From positions 1 to 30,949 of the forward strand of contig JBFIJN010000039.1 in the NCBI GenBank assembly GCA_041600735.1: 30,949 bases of DNA. The letters are read 5' to 3'. The stretch comes from Paraliomyxa sp041600735. Its GTDB lineage: Bacteria > Myxococcota_A > Polyangia > Nannocystales > Nannocystaceae. The notes under the pieces were generated by a model. That model was given only the letters and a program-made list of their open reading frames with translations. It made no database searches and was not told the origin of the DNA. The first letter of the stretch is position 1. Each line of letters begins with the position of its first letter. Made by a program: the position numbers and the translations under genes. Shown one piece after another: positions 7,023 to 14,530 of the stretch.

Positions 7023-7589
7023 TCACTTGGAGCAGATGCAGATCGTGGTGGACTTGGTGTTGTTCTCGCAGGTCGAGTCGCCCTGCACGAAGCACTCTTG
7101 CCCGGCTGAATTGGGGTTGTCGAGCGCGTCGATGCAGGTGCCGCCGAAGAGGCCGCACATCTGGTGGCAGTCGTTGCCGCCCATGGTGGCGTTGAACGTG
7201 CAGTCGGTGTCGGTCTCGCCGCAGAGCACGTAGCCGGGCGCGCCGTCGTAGAGCTCCTGGCAGCTCTGTGCCAAAGAGCCGTCGTCGCTGCTGCTGCTCT
7301 CGCCGAGCGACGTGCTGCCGGTAGAGGCGGTCGTGACCTCCCCGGTGCTGGTCGACGACGGGTCGACGCCGAGCGTGGTGCTGCCGCCGTCGTCGCTCGT
7401 GCTGGTCGTGGCGCTGCCCGAGCCGTCGGCTACCGGACCCGCCTCCGCGCCGCTCTCGCCGCTGGTGGTGGCCGTGGCGGAGGTGCTGCTGCCCTTGCCG
7501 TCGTAGACCTCGACGACCTCGTCGGGGGTCGGCCCACAGGCGAGGCAGAGGCAGAGCGCCAGCGACGATCCGTGGGGCTTGCCCAGCAT
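7023..7589 (-). CDS. Lipoprotein with Ser/Thr/Gly linker and 10-cysteine domain (copy 2)
   Basis: A 188-aa paralogue of the gene at 4038-4616. Signal with lipobox LCLAC (Cys18), a Ser/Thr/Gly/Asp-rich linker of about 95 residues, then ten cysteines spaced C-x12-C-x6-C-x10-C-x3-C-x6-C-x13-C-x7-C-x9-C-x-C-S-K-end. The first six cysteines match copy 1 exactly; the middle loops differ in length. Shared words include 'FNAT', 'GG' before the fourth cysteine, and the final C-x-CSK. The two copies flank the lysyl oxidase and DUF1285 genes. The start at 7589 is the ATG directly before the signal peptide; I see no convincing ribosome-binding site. Function unknown. Confidence 0.85.
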   Translation of the reverse strand: MLGKPHGSSLALCLCLACGPTPDEVVEVYDGKGSSTSATATTSGESGAEAGPVADGSGSATTSTSDDGGSTTLGVDPSSTSTGEVTTASTGSTSLGESSSSDDGSLAQSCQELYDGAPGYVLCGETDTDCTFNATMGGNDCHQMCGLFGGTCIDALDNPNSAGQECFVQGDSTCENNTKSTTICICSK

Positions 7590-7793
7590 CGCACTACAGT
7601 GGCCGAGCGGTGGCCCGAGATCAACCGGAGCTCGACGTCGTCTCTGGCAAGGTGCGCGTGGGTGGGGTGCGGGGGTCAGGGCACATGTCGGCCTCGACCG
7701 CGATCGCACGAGGTCTGGCGTGAGGCTCGAAGCATCGTGCGGGGTGGTCCAGGTGCTTGCGGGGCGCTGCGCCGCCGGGATACACCGCGGGCC
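7590..7793. other. Divergent intergenic region
   Basis: A 204-bp gap between a minus-strand lipoprotein gene and the plus-strand ABC-F gene, so it should hold both promoters. The TACACC box for ABC-F lies at its right end. A 7-bp inverted repeat (CGCACGA 7705-7711, TCGTGCG 7735-7741) could form a hairpin but may be chance at this GC content. No coding sequence is convincing here. Confidence 0.5.
7781..7786 (+). promoter_or_regulatory. -10-like element (TACACC)
   Basis: TACACC ends 7 nt before GTG 7794. It is a weak hexamer but in the same position as the others in this window, and it supports 7794 rather than an upstream in-frame start. Confidence 0.35.
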
Positions 7794-9878
7794 GTGAGCC
7801 TCCTCGTTCTGCAGGGCGTTTCGCTCGCCTTCGGCAAGAAGGATCTGCTGCGCGACCTCGACCTTCGCATCGGCGCCCACGATCGGGTGGGCCTGACGGG
7901 GGTCAACGGCTCGGGCAAGAGCAGCTTGATGCGCATGATGGCCGGACACACCAAGCCCGACGCGGGCGAGGTGCGGGCCCGCCGGGGCCTGCGGATCGGC
8001 TATCTGCCGCAGGACATCCCCCCGCACGGGGGCACGACGGTGCTGGCCACGGTGACCGGTAGCGTGCCGGGGCGGGCCGACATCGAGGCGGAGCTCGCGG
8101 CGGCCGAGGCCGAGATGCGGCGGGTGCAGGCCGAGGGCGAAGACGAAGAGGCGATGATGGCCGCGGCCGAGGGCATCGCCGACGCGCACGAGCGACAGAC
8201 ACACTTCGATACCCACTACTCGGAGCACGAGGCTCACCGGATCCTCGCGGGCCTGGGCTTCTCCGATGCGGATCATGGGCGCGACGTCGGGGAGCTCTCG
8301 GGCGGCTGGCGCATGCGTGCGCACCTGGGGGCGCTGCTGTTCCAGCGACCCGAGCTGCTGCTCCTCGACGAGCCCACCAACCACCTCGACCTGCCCTCGG
8401 TGGCGTGGTTCGGCGACTTCTTGCGCCGCTACAGCCACGGGTTCGTGCTCATCTGCCACGACCGCGAGTTCCTCAACGAGCAGATCGACCGGGTGGTGAG
8501 CCTCGAGATCGAGGGCGTGCGGCAGTACCGAGGCAACTACGAGCAGTATCGCCGGCAGCGCGCCGAGGAAGAGATCGTGCTCGAGAACCAGGCCAAGAAC
8601 CTCGCGCGCGAGCGCGAGCAGGCCGAGCGCTTCATCACCCGCTTCCGCGCCCAGGCCAACAAGGCCCGCGCGGTGCAGAGCCGCGTGAAGGCGCTCGAGA
8701 AGATGGACGAGGTGGCCACGTTCAGGGCGCGCGAGGTGATCCGCCTGCGCTTCCCGCCTTGCGACCGCACGGGCGCGACCGTGGTCGACGTGCAGGGCCT
8801 GCGCAAGGCGTTCGGCGACCACGTGGTGTTCCCCGGCATCGACCTGCGCGTACAGCGGGGCGAGAAGATCGGGATCATCGGCAAGAACGGCGCGGGCAAG
8901 ACCACGCTGCTCAAGATGATCGCGGGCGAGCTACCGGCCGACGCGGGCGAGATCGCGCTGGGGAACAAGGTGAAGGTGGGCTACTACGCGCAGCACCACG
9001 CCGAGTCGCTGCAGTCGGGGCGCACCGTGCTCGAGGAGGTCGCGGCCGCCAACCCCCGCGCAGGCGTGACGCGGGTTCGCACGCTGCTCGGATCGTTCCT
9101 GTTCCACGAGGAAGACGTGGACAAGCCGGTCGACGTGCTCTCGGGGGGCGAGCGCGCACGGGTGGCCCTGGCCAAGATCCTGATCGACCCGGGCAACGTG
9201 CTGCTGATGGACGAGCCCACCAACCACCTCGATCTCGACTCGAGCGAGGCGCTGGCCGCAGCGCTGACCACGTTCGATGGCTCGCTCGTGTTCGTGAGCC
9301 ACAACCGCAGCTTCATTCGCACGCTGGCCACGCGGATCTGGGACGTGGGCGACGGGCGCGTCGAGACCTACCCGGGGACGCTCGATGAGTACATCGAGCG
9401 CCACCGCGACCCCACGAAGGTGGAGGCGGCGCGGGCCGAGGCCTCCCCGGGGCCGGCGGGCGCCCGCGGGAGCGCCAAGCCGGCCCCCGTGGCCAAGGTG
9501 GCGGCCAAGGGGGCGGCCAAGCCCGCGGCCAAGCCCGCGCCCAAGCCCGCGCTCGAGGTTCCGGGGAGCGCGGAGTCTCGTGAGCAGCGACGCAACCGCA
9601 AGCGCGAGGAGGCGCAGCGACGCAGCGAGCGCGCGAAGGCGATCGGCCCGCTCGAGCGGCGCATCAAGACCATGGAGGCCCGCATCGAGGCGCTCGAGGC
9701 CCAGCAGCGCGAGCGCAACCTCGCGCTGGCCGACGTCGCGGTCTATGCCGACGCCAAGCGCCGCGACACGCTGCTGACCGAGTACCAGCGCGACTCGGCG
9801 GAGCTCGGGGAGCTCGCCGAAGCCTGGGAGCTCGCGCAGGCCGAGCTCGACGAAGCTCGCGTGGCGCTGGAGGGGTGA
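7794..9878 (+). CDS. ABC-F family ATPase (Uup/YheS-like)
   Basis: A 694-aa soluble protein with two ATP-binding cassettes and no membrane segments, the ABC-F layout. Cassette 1 has Walker A 'GVNGSGKS' (36-43), signature 'LSGGW' and Walker B/H-region 'LLLLDEPTNHLD'. Cassette 2 has Walker A 'GKNGAGKTT' (about 362-370), signature 'LSGGERAR' and 'LLMDEPTNHLD'. The Arg/Glu-rich helical linker between them ('AREREQAERFITRFRAQANK') is the arm that contacts P-site tRNA in ABC-F proteins. After an Ala/Lys/Pro-rich spacer the last ~90 residues form a coiled coil, as in Uup. Such proteins act on ribosomes to resolve stalled or non-productive states; some give antibiotic protection. The start is GTG 7794, directly before the first beta strand of cassette 1. 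Which ABC-F subgroup it belongs to is not settled. Confidence 0.92.
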   Translation: MSLLVLQGVSLAFGKKDLLRDLDLRIGAHDRVGLTGVNGSGKSSLMRMMAGHTKPDAGEVRARRGLRIGYLPQDIPPHGGTTVLATVTGSVPGRADIEAELAAAEAEMRRVQAEGEDEEAMMAAAEGIADAHERQTHFDTHYSEHEAHRILAGLGFSDADHGRDVGELSGGWRMRAHLGALLFQRPELLLLDEPTNHLDLPSVAWFGDFLRRYSHGFVLICHDREFLNEQIDRVVSLEIEGVRQYRGNYEQYRRQRAEEEIVLENQAKNLAREREQAERFITRFRAQANKARAVQSRVKALEKMDEVATFRAREVIRLRFPPCDRTGATVVDVQGLRKAFGDHVVFPGIDLRVQRGEKIGIIGKNGAGKTTLLKMIAGELPADAGEIALGNKVKVGYYAQHHAESLQSGRTVLEEVAAANPRAGVTRVRTLLGSFLFHEEDVDKPVDVLSGGERARVALAKILIDPGNVLLMDEPTNHLDLDSSEALAAALTTFDGSLVFVSHNRSFIRTLATRIWDVGDGRVETYPGTLDEYIERHRDPTKVEAARAEASPGPAGARGSAKPAPVAKVAAKGAAKPAAKPAPKPALEVPGSAESREQRRNRKREEAQRRSERAKAIGPLERRIKTMEARIEALEAQQRERNLALADVAVYADAKRRDTLLTEYQRDSAELGELAEAWELAQAELDEARVALEG

Positions 9879-9882
9879 GCGG

Positions 9883-11574
9883 CTACTTCAGGCGGGTGAG
9901 CGCCTTGCGAGCGTCGTTGGCGTAGCGGCCCTCGGGCGCGAGCTCGAGGTACCGCTGGTAGGCGACCTTGGCGATCGGTCCCGCGCCCTTCGTCTCCTGG
10001 ATCACGCCGATCGTGAGCCAGCAGCCGGCGCTGTCGGGCGAGACCTCGGTGCAGTGGTTGGAGGTCTTGAGCGAGTCCTCCATCTTCCCCTGCTCGAGGA
10101 AGACCTGCGCCATCAGGGTGAGCGCCTCGGGGTGGTCGGGCGCCTTGGCGAGGATCTCCTGCAGCTGGGTACCCACGGGCTGGAGCTTGCGCGCGTTGCC
10201 GTTGGCATCGGCCCAGCCCTTGCGAGCGTCCTCGAGCTTGGCCTGGGTCTCGGCATCGAGCGCCGCGGCGACGGCGGGCACGGGGGGCTTCTCGGGCGTG
10301 GGCTCGGCTCCGCCATCCGCCTTGGTGTCGGGCTGGACGGGCTGGCCTTCACCCTTGGCCTTGGTCTCGGGCGCCGGCTCGGCCTTGGTCTCGGCCTTGG
10401 TCTCGAGCCCGGCCGCGTCGACCTGCCCGGCCTCGTCGGTCTCGGGGGTGCCGGGAAACAGGTAGTCGCGGAACAGCAAGACCCCGGCCAGGACGATCAC
10501 ACCGGCCGCGATGAGGATCGGTCGCATCGGGAGCGGACGCGGAGCGGGGGCGCCGACGTCGAAATCGTCGAAGCCCTCGTCGTCGCCACCTTCGTCATCG
10601 TCGAGGAAGCCGTCATCGAACGCCGACACGGCCGCGTGCGGGGCCGGGAGCTCGTCGTCGAGGTCGTGGTCGTCGTGCTCGTGCTCGTGCTCGTCGACGA
10701 GCACCGCGCGCGGCTCGGGTCGGCGCGGGCGAGCGGGGGGCGGCGGCTCGGGTTGGGGCTCGGGCTCGGGCTCGGGCGCCACGGCGGCCCTGCGCGCGCG
10801 GGCGGGGCTGGGCGCGGCCTCGAGGCCGAGCTGCTCCGGCGTAATCTCGGGCACGGTGGGTCGGTCGGGTGCGAGCACGGTGCTCGCGGGGTGCTCGGCA
10901 CGACGCGTGCGCACCGCTCGACGAGCGACCGGCTCGTCGTTGAAGTCGGCGAAGTCATCTTCGTCGTCCACGACGAACGGCGCAGGAGTGCTCGGGCGAG
11001 CCTCGGGATCGCGCGCTCGCACGGCGCGGCGGGGGCGCTCGGTGATGCCCACGGCGCGGCGGCTGCCGGCGGGGAACGTGACCCCTGGCTCCTCTTCCAG
11101 CGTTGCGCGCTCGGGCTCGTCGATGGGCCGATGGGCCCGCGGCGTCGCATCGGCTCCATCACGCACGGCGGCCGCGCTCTGGCGGATCCGCTCCATGCGC
11201 AGCGCCACTTCTTCGAGCGTGGAGCGATCGGTGGGGGCGAGGTCGCGGGGCTCGGCGCGCGCCGCTTGGGCGTTGGCCAGCCACGCGGGGGCCGACCAGG
11301 TGCGCGGTGCCTCGGGCTCGCGGCGGCGCAGCTCGGGGATCCCCGAGCCTACGGGAAGCGTAGCCCCGGGGCCCTCGTGCCCCGCGGACTCGTCGTCGTC
11401 GTCGAGCCGCGACGGCGCGGGATCGCGGGGCGAGGCGGGTGCGCTTGCGATGGCCGCCGCCGTGCCTTCCTGCGACCACGCCGGGCGCTTGCTCGGGTCG
11501 AGCCATTCACCGCAGTAGCGGCACTTGGCCGCCTGGTCTTGGATGAGCTCCGCACAATAGAGACAGGGCTTCAC
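9883..11574 (-). CDS. Zinc-ribbon, single-pass membrane protein with periplasmic TPR domain
   Basis: A 563-aa protein from GTG 11574, placed directly before a zinc ribbon: Cys4, Cys7, Cys18 and Cys21 in 'CLYCAEL...CRYCG'. About 320 residues of disordered sequence follow, rich in Pro, Arg, Asp and Glu, including a His/Glu run 'DEHEHEHDDHD' and an acidic patch just before the membrane. One membrane helix lies at about 351-373, with Arg before and acidic residues after, predicting a cytoplasmic N-terminus. An Ala/Lys/Glu/Pro spacer with ETKAE repeats leads to a TPR-like C-terminal domain (~430-560). It probably links a cytoplasmic partner to a periplasmic assembly; the partner is unknown. Its stop is 4 bp from the convergent ABC-F stop. 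A TAGTGT box (11590-11585) ends 10 nt before the start. Confidence 0.8.
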   Translation of the reverse strand: MKPCLYCAELIQDQAAKCRYCGEWLDPSKRPAWSQEGTAAAIASAPASPRDPAPSRLDDDDESAGHEGPGATLPVGSGIPELRRREPEAPRTWSAPAWLANAQAARAEPRDLAPTDRSTLEEVALRMERIRQSAAAVRDGADATPRAHRPIDEPERATLEEEPGVTFPAGSRRAVGITERPRRAVRARDPEARPSTPAPFVVDDEDDFADFNDEPVARRAVRTRRAEHPASTVLAPDRPTVPEITPEQLGLEAAPSPARARRAAVAPEPEPEPQPEPPPPARPRRPEPRAVLVDEHEHEHDDHDLDDELPAPHAAVSAFDDGFLDDDEGGDDEGFDDFDVGAPAPRPLPMRPILIAAGVIVLAGVLLFRDYLFPGTPETDEAGQVDAAGLETKAETKAEPAPETKAKGEGQPVQPDTKADGGAEPTPEKPPVPAVAAALDAETQAKLEDARKGWADANGNARKLQPVGTQLQEILAKAPDHPEALTLMAQVFLEQGKMEDSLKTSNHCTEVSPDSAGCWLTIGVIQETKGAGPIAKVAYQRYLELAPEGRYANDARKALTRLK

Positions 11575-11742
11575 GACGAAACGGACACTACCATAGCAAA
11601 CGCGTATTCGAAGCGGAGCGGGGGGCTCGGGCTTGGAGGCGCGCCGGCTCGTCTTGGCGGGCCTTTGGGGGAGCACGGCGCTTGCGTTCAGGTCGGGCTC
11701 CGCCCGGGTTCGTCGGCGGTGAGCAGGCCGCGGCCTCCGTGC

Positions 11743-11748
11743 TACGGT
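11743..11748 (+). promoter_or_regulatory. -10-like element (TACGGT)
   Basis: GC-TACGGT ends 7 nt before ATG 11756, in the 181-bp divergent gap. It predicts a leaderless or near-leaderless message. No good -35 box is seen. Confidence 0.45.
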
Positions 11749-11755
11749 CCGCCCG

Positions 11756-12838
11756 ATGGGGCACCCCGACCCGCGGGAAGAAGCGCCGGCCGGGCTGCGA
11801 GGCCTGCTCGCCACGCCCCCGGCTCGTATCTCGCTGGCCCAGCTCCCCACGCCCGTGGAGCGGGCCCCGGGCCTCGATGTGGGCGGGGCGCAGGTATGGC
11901 TCAAGCGCGACGATGCCAGCTCTGCGATCTATGGCGGCGGCAAGGTCCGCAAGCTGGAGTGGGTGCTGGCCAACCCGCCCTATGCCGGCGACGAACCGAT
12001 CGTGTCGGTGGGGGGCGTGGGCAGCCATCACCTGCTCGCGCTGGCCCTGTTCCTGCGCGAGCAGGGCCGCTCGCTGCATGCGCTCACGTTCAGCCAGGTG
12101 CTCACCCCCCACGTGCGGCAGAACCTGGCGGTGCTGGTGTCGAGCGGGGCGCGGCTGTGGAACGTGGGCTCGCGCGCTCGGCTGCCGCTGGCGTTCCTCG
12201 CCTACCACGTGTTTCGTCGACCTCCGCGCAAGGGGATCTCGATGCCGGCAGGCGCGAGCACGGCCTACGGGTGCCTGGGGTTCGTGGAGGCCGGGCTCGA
12301 GCTCGCGGCTCAGATCGAGGCCGGGTTGCTGCCCGCGCCGCGCACGATCTTCATCACCGCGGGCTCGGCGGGGTCCTCGGCTGGGCTCGCGCTCGGGCTC
12401 GCGCTCGCGGGGCGGTCGGCGCGGCTGCACCTCGTGTCCTCGGTGGAGCGCTGGGCGTTCAACGGGCTCATGTACCGGCGCATGCTGGGCATGGGCCATC
12501 GCGCGATGGTGCGGCACGGGCTGCCCGCCGAGCACGCGGCGGGGGGCGCGGCGGGCTTGCTGCGCCGCGCGGGGGTGGAGTGGGCCATCGATCACTCGCA
12601 GGTCGGCGGAGGCTACGGCGTGCCGACCGAGGCGGCCACGCGGGCGATGCAGGAGGCGAGCGCGCAGGGCCTCCAGATCGAGACGACCTACACCGCCAAG
12701 TGCATGGCCGGGATGCGGCGCGCGCTCGTCGAGCACCCCGTGGACGGCCCCGTGCTGTTCTGGAACACGCACGCGGGCAACGATCTGCGCGCGCACATCC
12801 GCGAGGGCTGGGAGGCCGACTCGCCGGTGCCGCTCTAG
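11756..12838 (+). CDS. PLP-dependent enzyme, ACC deaminase/D-cysteine desulfhydrase fold
   Basis: A 360-aa cytosolic fold-type II PLP enzyme. 'WLKRDD' then 'GGGKVRKLEW' gives Lys63 as the likely Schiff-base lysine, matching GGNKTRKLEY of ACC deaminases and D-cysteine desulfhydrases. The phosphate loop 'TAGSAGSSAGL' and the late motif 'TYTAKCMAGM' (for YTGKAL-G) are also present. Family members cleave D-cysteine or 1-aminocyclopropane-1-carboxylate to a keto acid and ammonia. One departure is notable: the usual GGIQSNHTR substrate loop reads 'GGVGSHHLLA', so the Asn and Arg are lost. The substrate may therefore differ from both named enzymes. The gene converges with yqeY, their stops lying in a small inverted repeat. 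Confidence 0.82.
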   Translation: MGHPDPREEAPAGLRGLLATPPARISLAQLPTPVERAPGLDVGGAQVWLKRDDASSAIYGGGKVRKLEWVLANPPYAGDEPIVSVGGVGSHHLLALALFLREQGRSLHALTFSQVLTPHVRQNLAVLVSSGARLWNVGSRARLPLAFLAYHVFRRPPRKGISMPAGASTAYGCLGFVEAGLELAAQIEAGLLPAPRTIFITAGSAGSSAGLALGLALAGRSARLHLVSSVERWAFNGLMYRRMLGMGHRAMVRHGLPAEHAAGGAAGLLRRAGVEWAIDHSQVGGGYGVPTEAATRAMQEASAQGLQIETTYTAKCMAGMRRALVEHPVDGPVLFWNTHAGNDLRAHIREGWEADSPVPL

Positions 12839-12849
12839 GGACCCCCTAG
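12835..12849. terminator. Inverted repeat holding both convergent stop codons
   Basis: CTAGGG (12835-12840) and CCCTAG (12844-12849) form a perfect 6-bp stem around ACC. Each arm contains the TAG stop of one of the two convergent genes. It may serve as a minimal two-way terminator, but there is no U-tract and the stem is short. Confidence 0.35.
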
Positions 12850-13301
12850 CCGGCCAGCACGCGCTGCGCGACCGACTTGGCGATCCCGCCGTCGAGCTCG
12901 TCCTTGTGGTCCTTCATGAGCAGACCCATCAGCTTGCCCATGTGCTTGGGCCCCTCGATGGCGTGCTCGGCCACGAGCCTGCGCACGAGGGCTTCGGTCT
13001 GGGCCTCGTCGAGCCGTGAGGGCAAGAAGCGCTGGCAGTAGGCCAGCTCGAAGCGCGCCTCGTCGAGGGCCTCGAGCCCGCGCTCGCCGGCCTTCTCGAA
13101 CTCGGGGATCGCCTTGGCCACCTGCTTGGCGTAGCCGGCGATGCTCGTGAGCCACAGCTCGTCGCTCTCGGTGACCCCCGAGCCGCTCTTGAGCTCGGTG
13201 AGCACCTTGTTCTTGAGCATGTTGATGAGGTTCTTGGTCCGCTCGTCCCGATCCTTGCGGGCTTGGCGGAGGCTGGCCTCGAGATCTTCGCGGATGCTCA
13301 T
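12846..13301 (-). CDS. YqeY family protein (GatB/YqeY domain)
   Basis: A 151-aa soluble protein starting 'MSIREDLEASLRQA' and containing 'RTKNLINMLKNKV', an alpha-helical N-terminal half, then 'PSRLDEAQTEALVRRLV' and 'HMGKLMGLLMKDHK'. This is the YqeY layout, related to the tail domain of the amidotransferase subunit GatB and the tRNA-binding region of glutaminyl-tRNA synthetase. The protein is probably tRNA-associated but its exact role is not established. The start is the ATG at 13301; the longer frame upstream crosses the -10-like TACCCT and is rejected. It lies 26 bp downstream of the LNS2-like gene. Confidence 0.88.
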   Translation of the reverse strand: MSIREDLEASLRQARKDRDERTKNLINMLKNKVLTELKSGSGVTESDELWLTSIAGYAKQVAKAIPEFEKAGERGLEALDEARFELAYCQRFLPSRLDEAQTEALVRRLVAEHAIEGPKHMGKLMGLLMKDHKDELDGGIAKSVAQRVLAG

Positions 13302-13310
13302 GGTGCCGCG

Positions 13311-13316
13311 AGGGTA
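13311..13316 (-). promoter_or_regulatory. -10-like element (TACCCT)
   Basis: On the minus strand GC-TACCCT ends 9 nt before ATG 13301, in the 26-bp gap between the LNS2-like and yqeY genes. yqeY could therefore have its own promoter. Confidence 0.35.
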
Positions 13317-13327
13317 GCAGCGGCTCG

Positions 13328-14518
13328 CTACTCGCACACGGGGTCGAGCGCCATGAAATCGGGGAGCAGATCGAAGTAGCTCTCGATGCGGCGCCCGCCG
13401 TAGGGGTCGTCGAATTGGAAGAACACGCGGTGGTCGAGCGGCTGAATGCCGGCGTGGTCGTAGGCGGTGGCATCCGAGTCGGTGTTGCCGAACACCCAGG
13501 TGGGCACCAGGCCCTTGGCGGCGATCGCGTCGAGCTCGCCGGACTTGTAGGTGACCGCCGAGTTGCCCTGGGCCCCCGTGGCGCTGAGCGTGGTGTGGAT
13601 GATCCCTGGCGGCAGCCCGCGAAGCTCGATGAACTCATAGGTGCGGTTGCCGAGCCACTCGGGCCGCGCGGTGAGGTACATGGGCCGGAACCCGAGGTCC
13701 ACGAGCGCATGCAGGGCCTCGGGAGCCCCCGGGTTCACGTCGGGGATGTTGTTGTTCAGGAAGTCGCCCGCGCGCTCCCACTCGGAGGTGGTGAGCGTGC
13801 CGTCGATGTCCGAGAGGATGATGGGCGTGCCGGGCTCGACGACCTCGATGTACGTGTCGTTGCGGCTGTCGTCGCCGCGCACGACCATGTGCACGCGGTG
13901 GCGCCCGAGCGGCAGCTGGTTGAGCTGGAAGAACACCCAGCCGCCCGAGTCCTCCACGCCGTCGACGGTGGGGTGGTCGCCATCGAAGGTGGTGTACGTG
14001 GGACCGAGCGGCTCCCAGTCGCCCTCGCAATTGCGCAGCAGGTACAGGTCGACCCGCTCGCCGCTGAGATCCCAGTCGTTGCCCCCATAGGCGAACTTGC
14101 CCATCGCCCAGTGCGTATCGCCGGGGTTGTAGAACATGTCGCGACCGCGGTGGCGCTCGTTGCCGGAGTCGGTCACGAACGAGGACTCGAAGTGCTCCCA
14201 GTCGAGCAGGGGCTGCGCCGCGGGGAGCGGCACATCGCAGCTGGGCACGGGAGGGCAGGCGACGGGCTCGCCCGTCATCCCGGTGTCGACGCCGGTGGTG
14301 GGCCCGGGACCGCTGCCCGAGCCGTCGGCGTCGTCGATGGTGGTGCCCGCTGCGGTTGCACCGGTGCCGTCGGGGGTCGAGTCGCCCGAGCCTTCGGCCG
14401 AGCCGAGCGAGTCGACGGTCGTCCCCACGCCTCCGGTGGGGCTGGTGCAGGCGAGCGGCGCTAGCGTGAGCCCCAGGACGACCGCGAGCCGGTCGGCGCA
14501 AGGCGGTCGAACGAGCAT
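13328..14518 (-). CDS. Lipoprotein with LNS2/lipin-like HAD phosphatase domain
   Basis: A 396-aa precursor with lipobox PLAC (Cys24) and a Gly/Ser/Thr/Asp-rich linker to about residue 85. Residues ~95-230 look like a beta-rich domain ('GGWVFFQLNQLPLGRHRVHMVV'). From 232 a HAD phosphatase domain of LNS2 (lipin/Ned1/Smp2) type follows: motif I 'DIDGT' (Asp237, Asp239), motif II in 'YLTARPEW' (Thr283, Arg285), Lys325 in 'YKSGEL', and motif IV 'GNTDSDATAY' (Asp347, Asp349). Lipins dephosphorylate phosphatidic acid, and the DxDGT nucleophile pair is intact here. As a lipoprotein it would act outside the cytoplasm, unlike eukaryotic lipins. The substrate is inferred only from the family; other phosphoesters are possible. 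The start is supported by TATGAT just upstream. Confidence 0.85.
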   Translation of the reverse strand: MLVRPPCADRLAVVLGLTLAPLACTSPTGGVGTTVDSLGSAEGSGDSTPDGTGATAAGTTIDDADGSGSGPGPTTGVDTGMTGEPVACPPVPSCDVPLPAAQPLLDWEHFESSFVTDSGNERHRGRDMFYNPGDTHWAMGKFAYGGNDWDLSGERVDLYLLRNCEGDWEPLGPTYTTFDGDHPTVDGVEDSGGWVFFQLNQLPLGRHRVHMVVRGDDSRNDTYIEVVEPGTPIILSDIDGTLTTSEWERAGDFLNNNIPDVNPGAPEALHALVDLGFRPMYLTARPEWLGNRTYEFIELRGLPPGIIHTTLSATGAQGNSAVTYKSGELDAIAAKGLVPTWVFGNTDSDATAYDHAGIQPLDHRVFFQFDDPYGGRRIESYFDLLPDFMALDPVCE

Positions 14519-14524
14519 GCCCGC

Positions 14525-14530
14525 ATCATA
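14525..14530 (-). promoter_or_regulatory. -10 element (TATGAT)
   Basis: On the minus strand TATGAT ends 6 nt before ATG 14518 and overlaps the stop of the upstream amidotransferase gene. It is one base from the TATAAT consensus. No clear -35 box is seen at 16-18 bp. Confidence 0.5.

Noticed and set aside
7705..7741. 7-bp inverted repeat in the divergent gap before ABC-F as an operator
   Set aside because: Short arms with a 23-nt loop and no relation to the -10 box; chance is likely.
10054..12849. 931-codon plus-strand frame spanning the TPR gene and the PLP enzyme
   Set aside because: It crosses two well-supported genes in other frames and shows only Gly/Arg/Ala-rich sequence.
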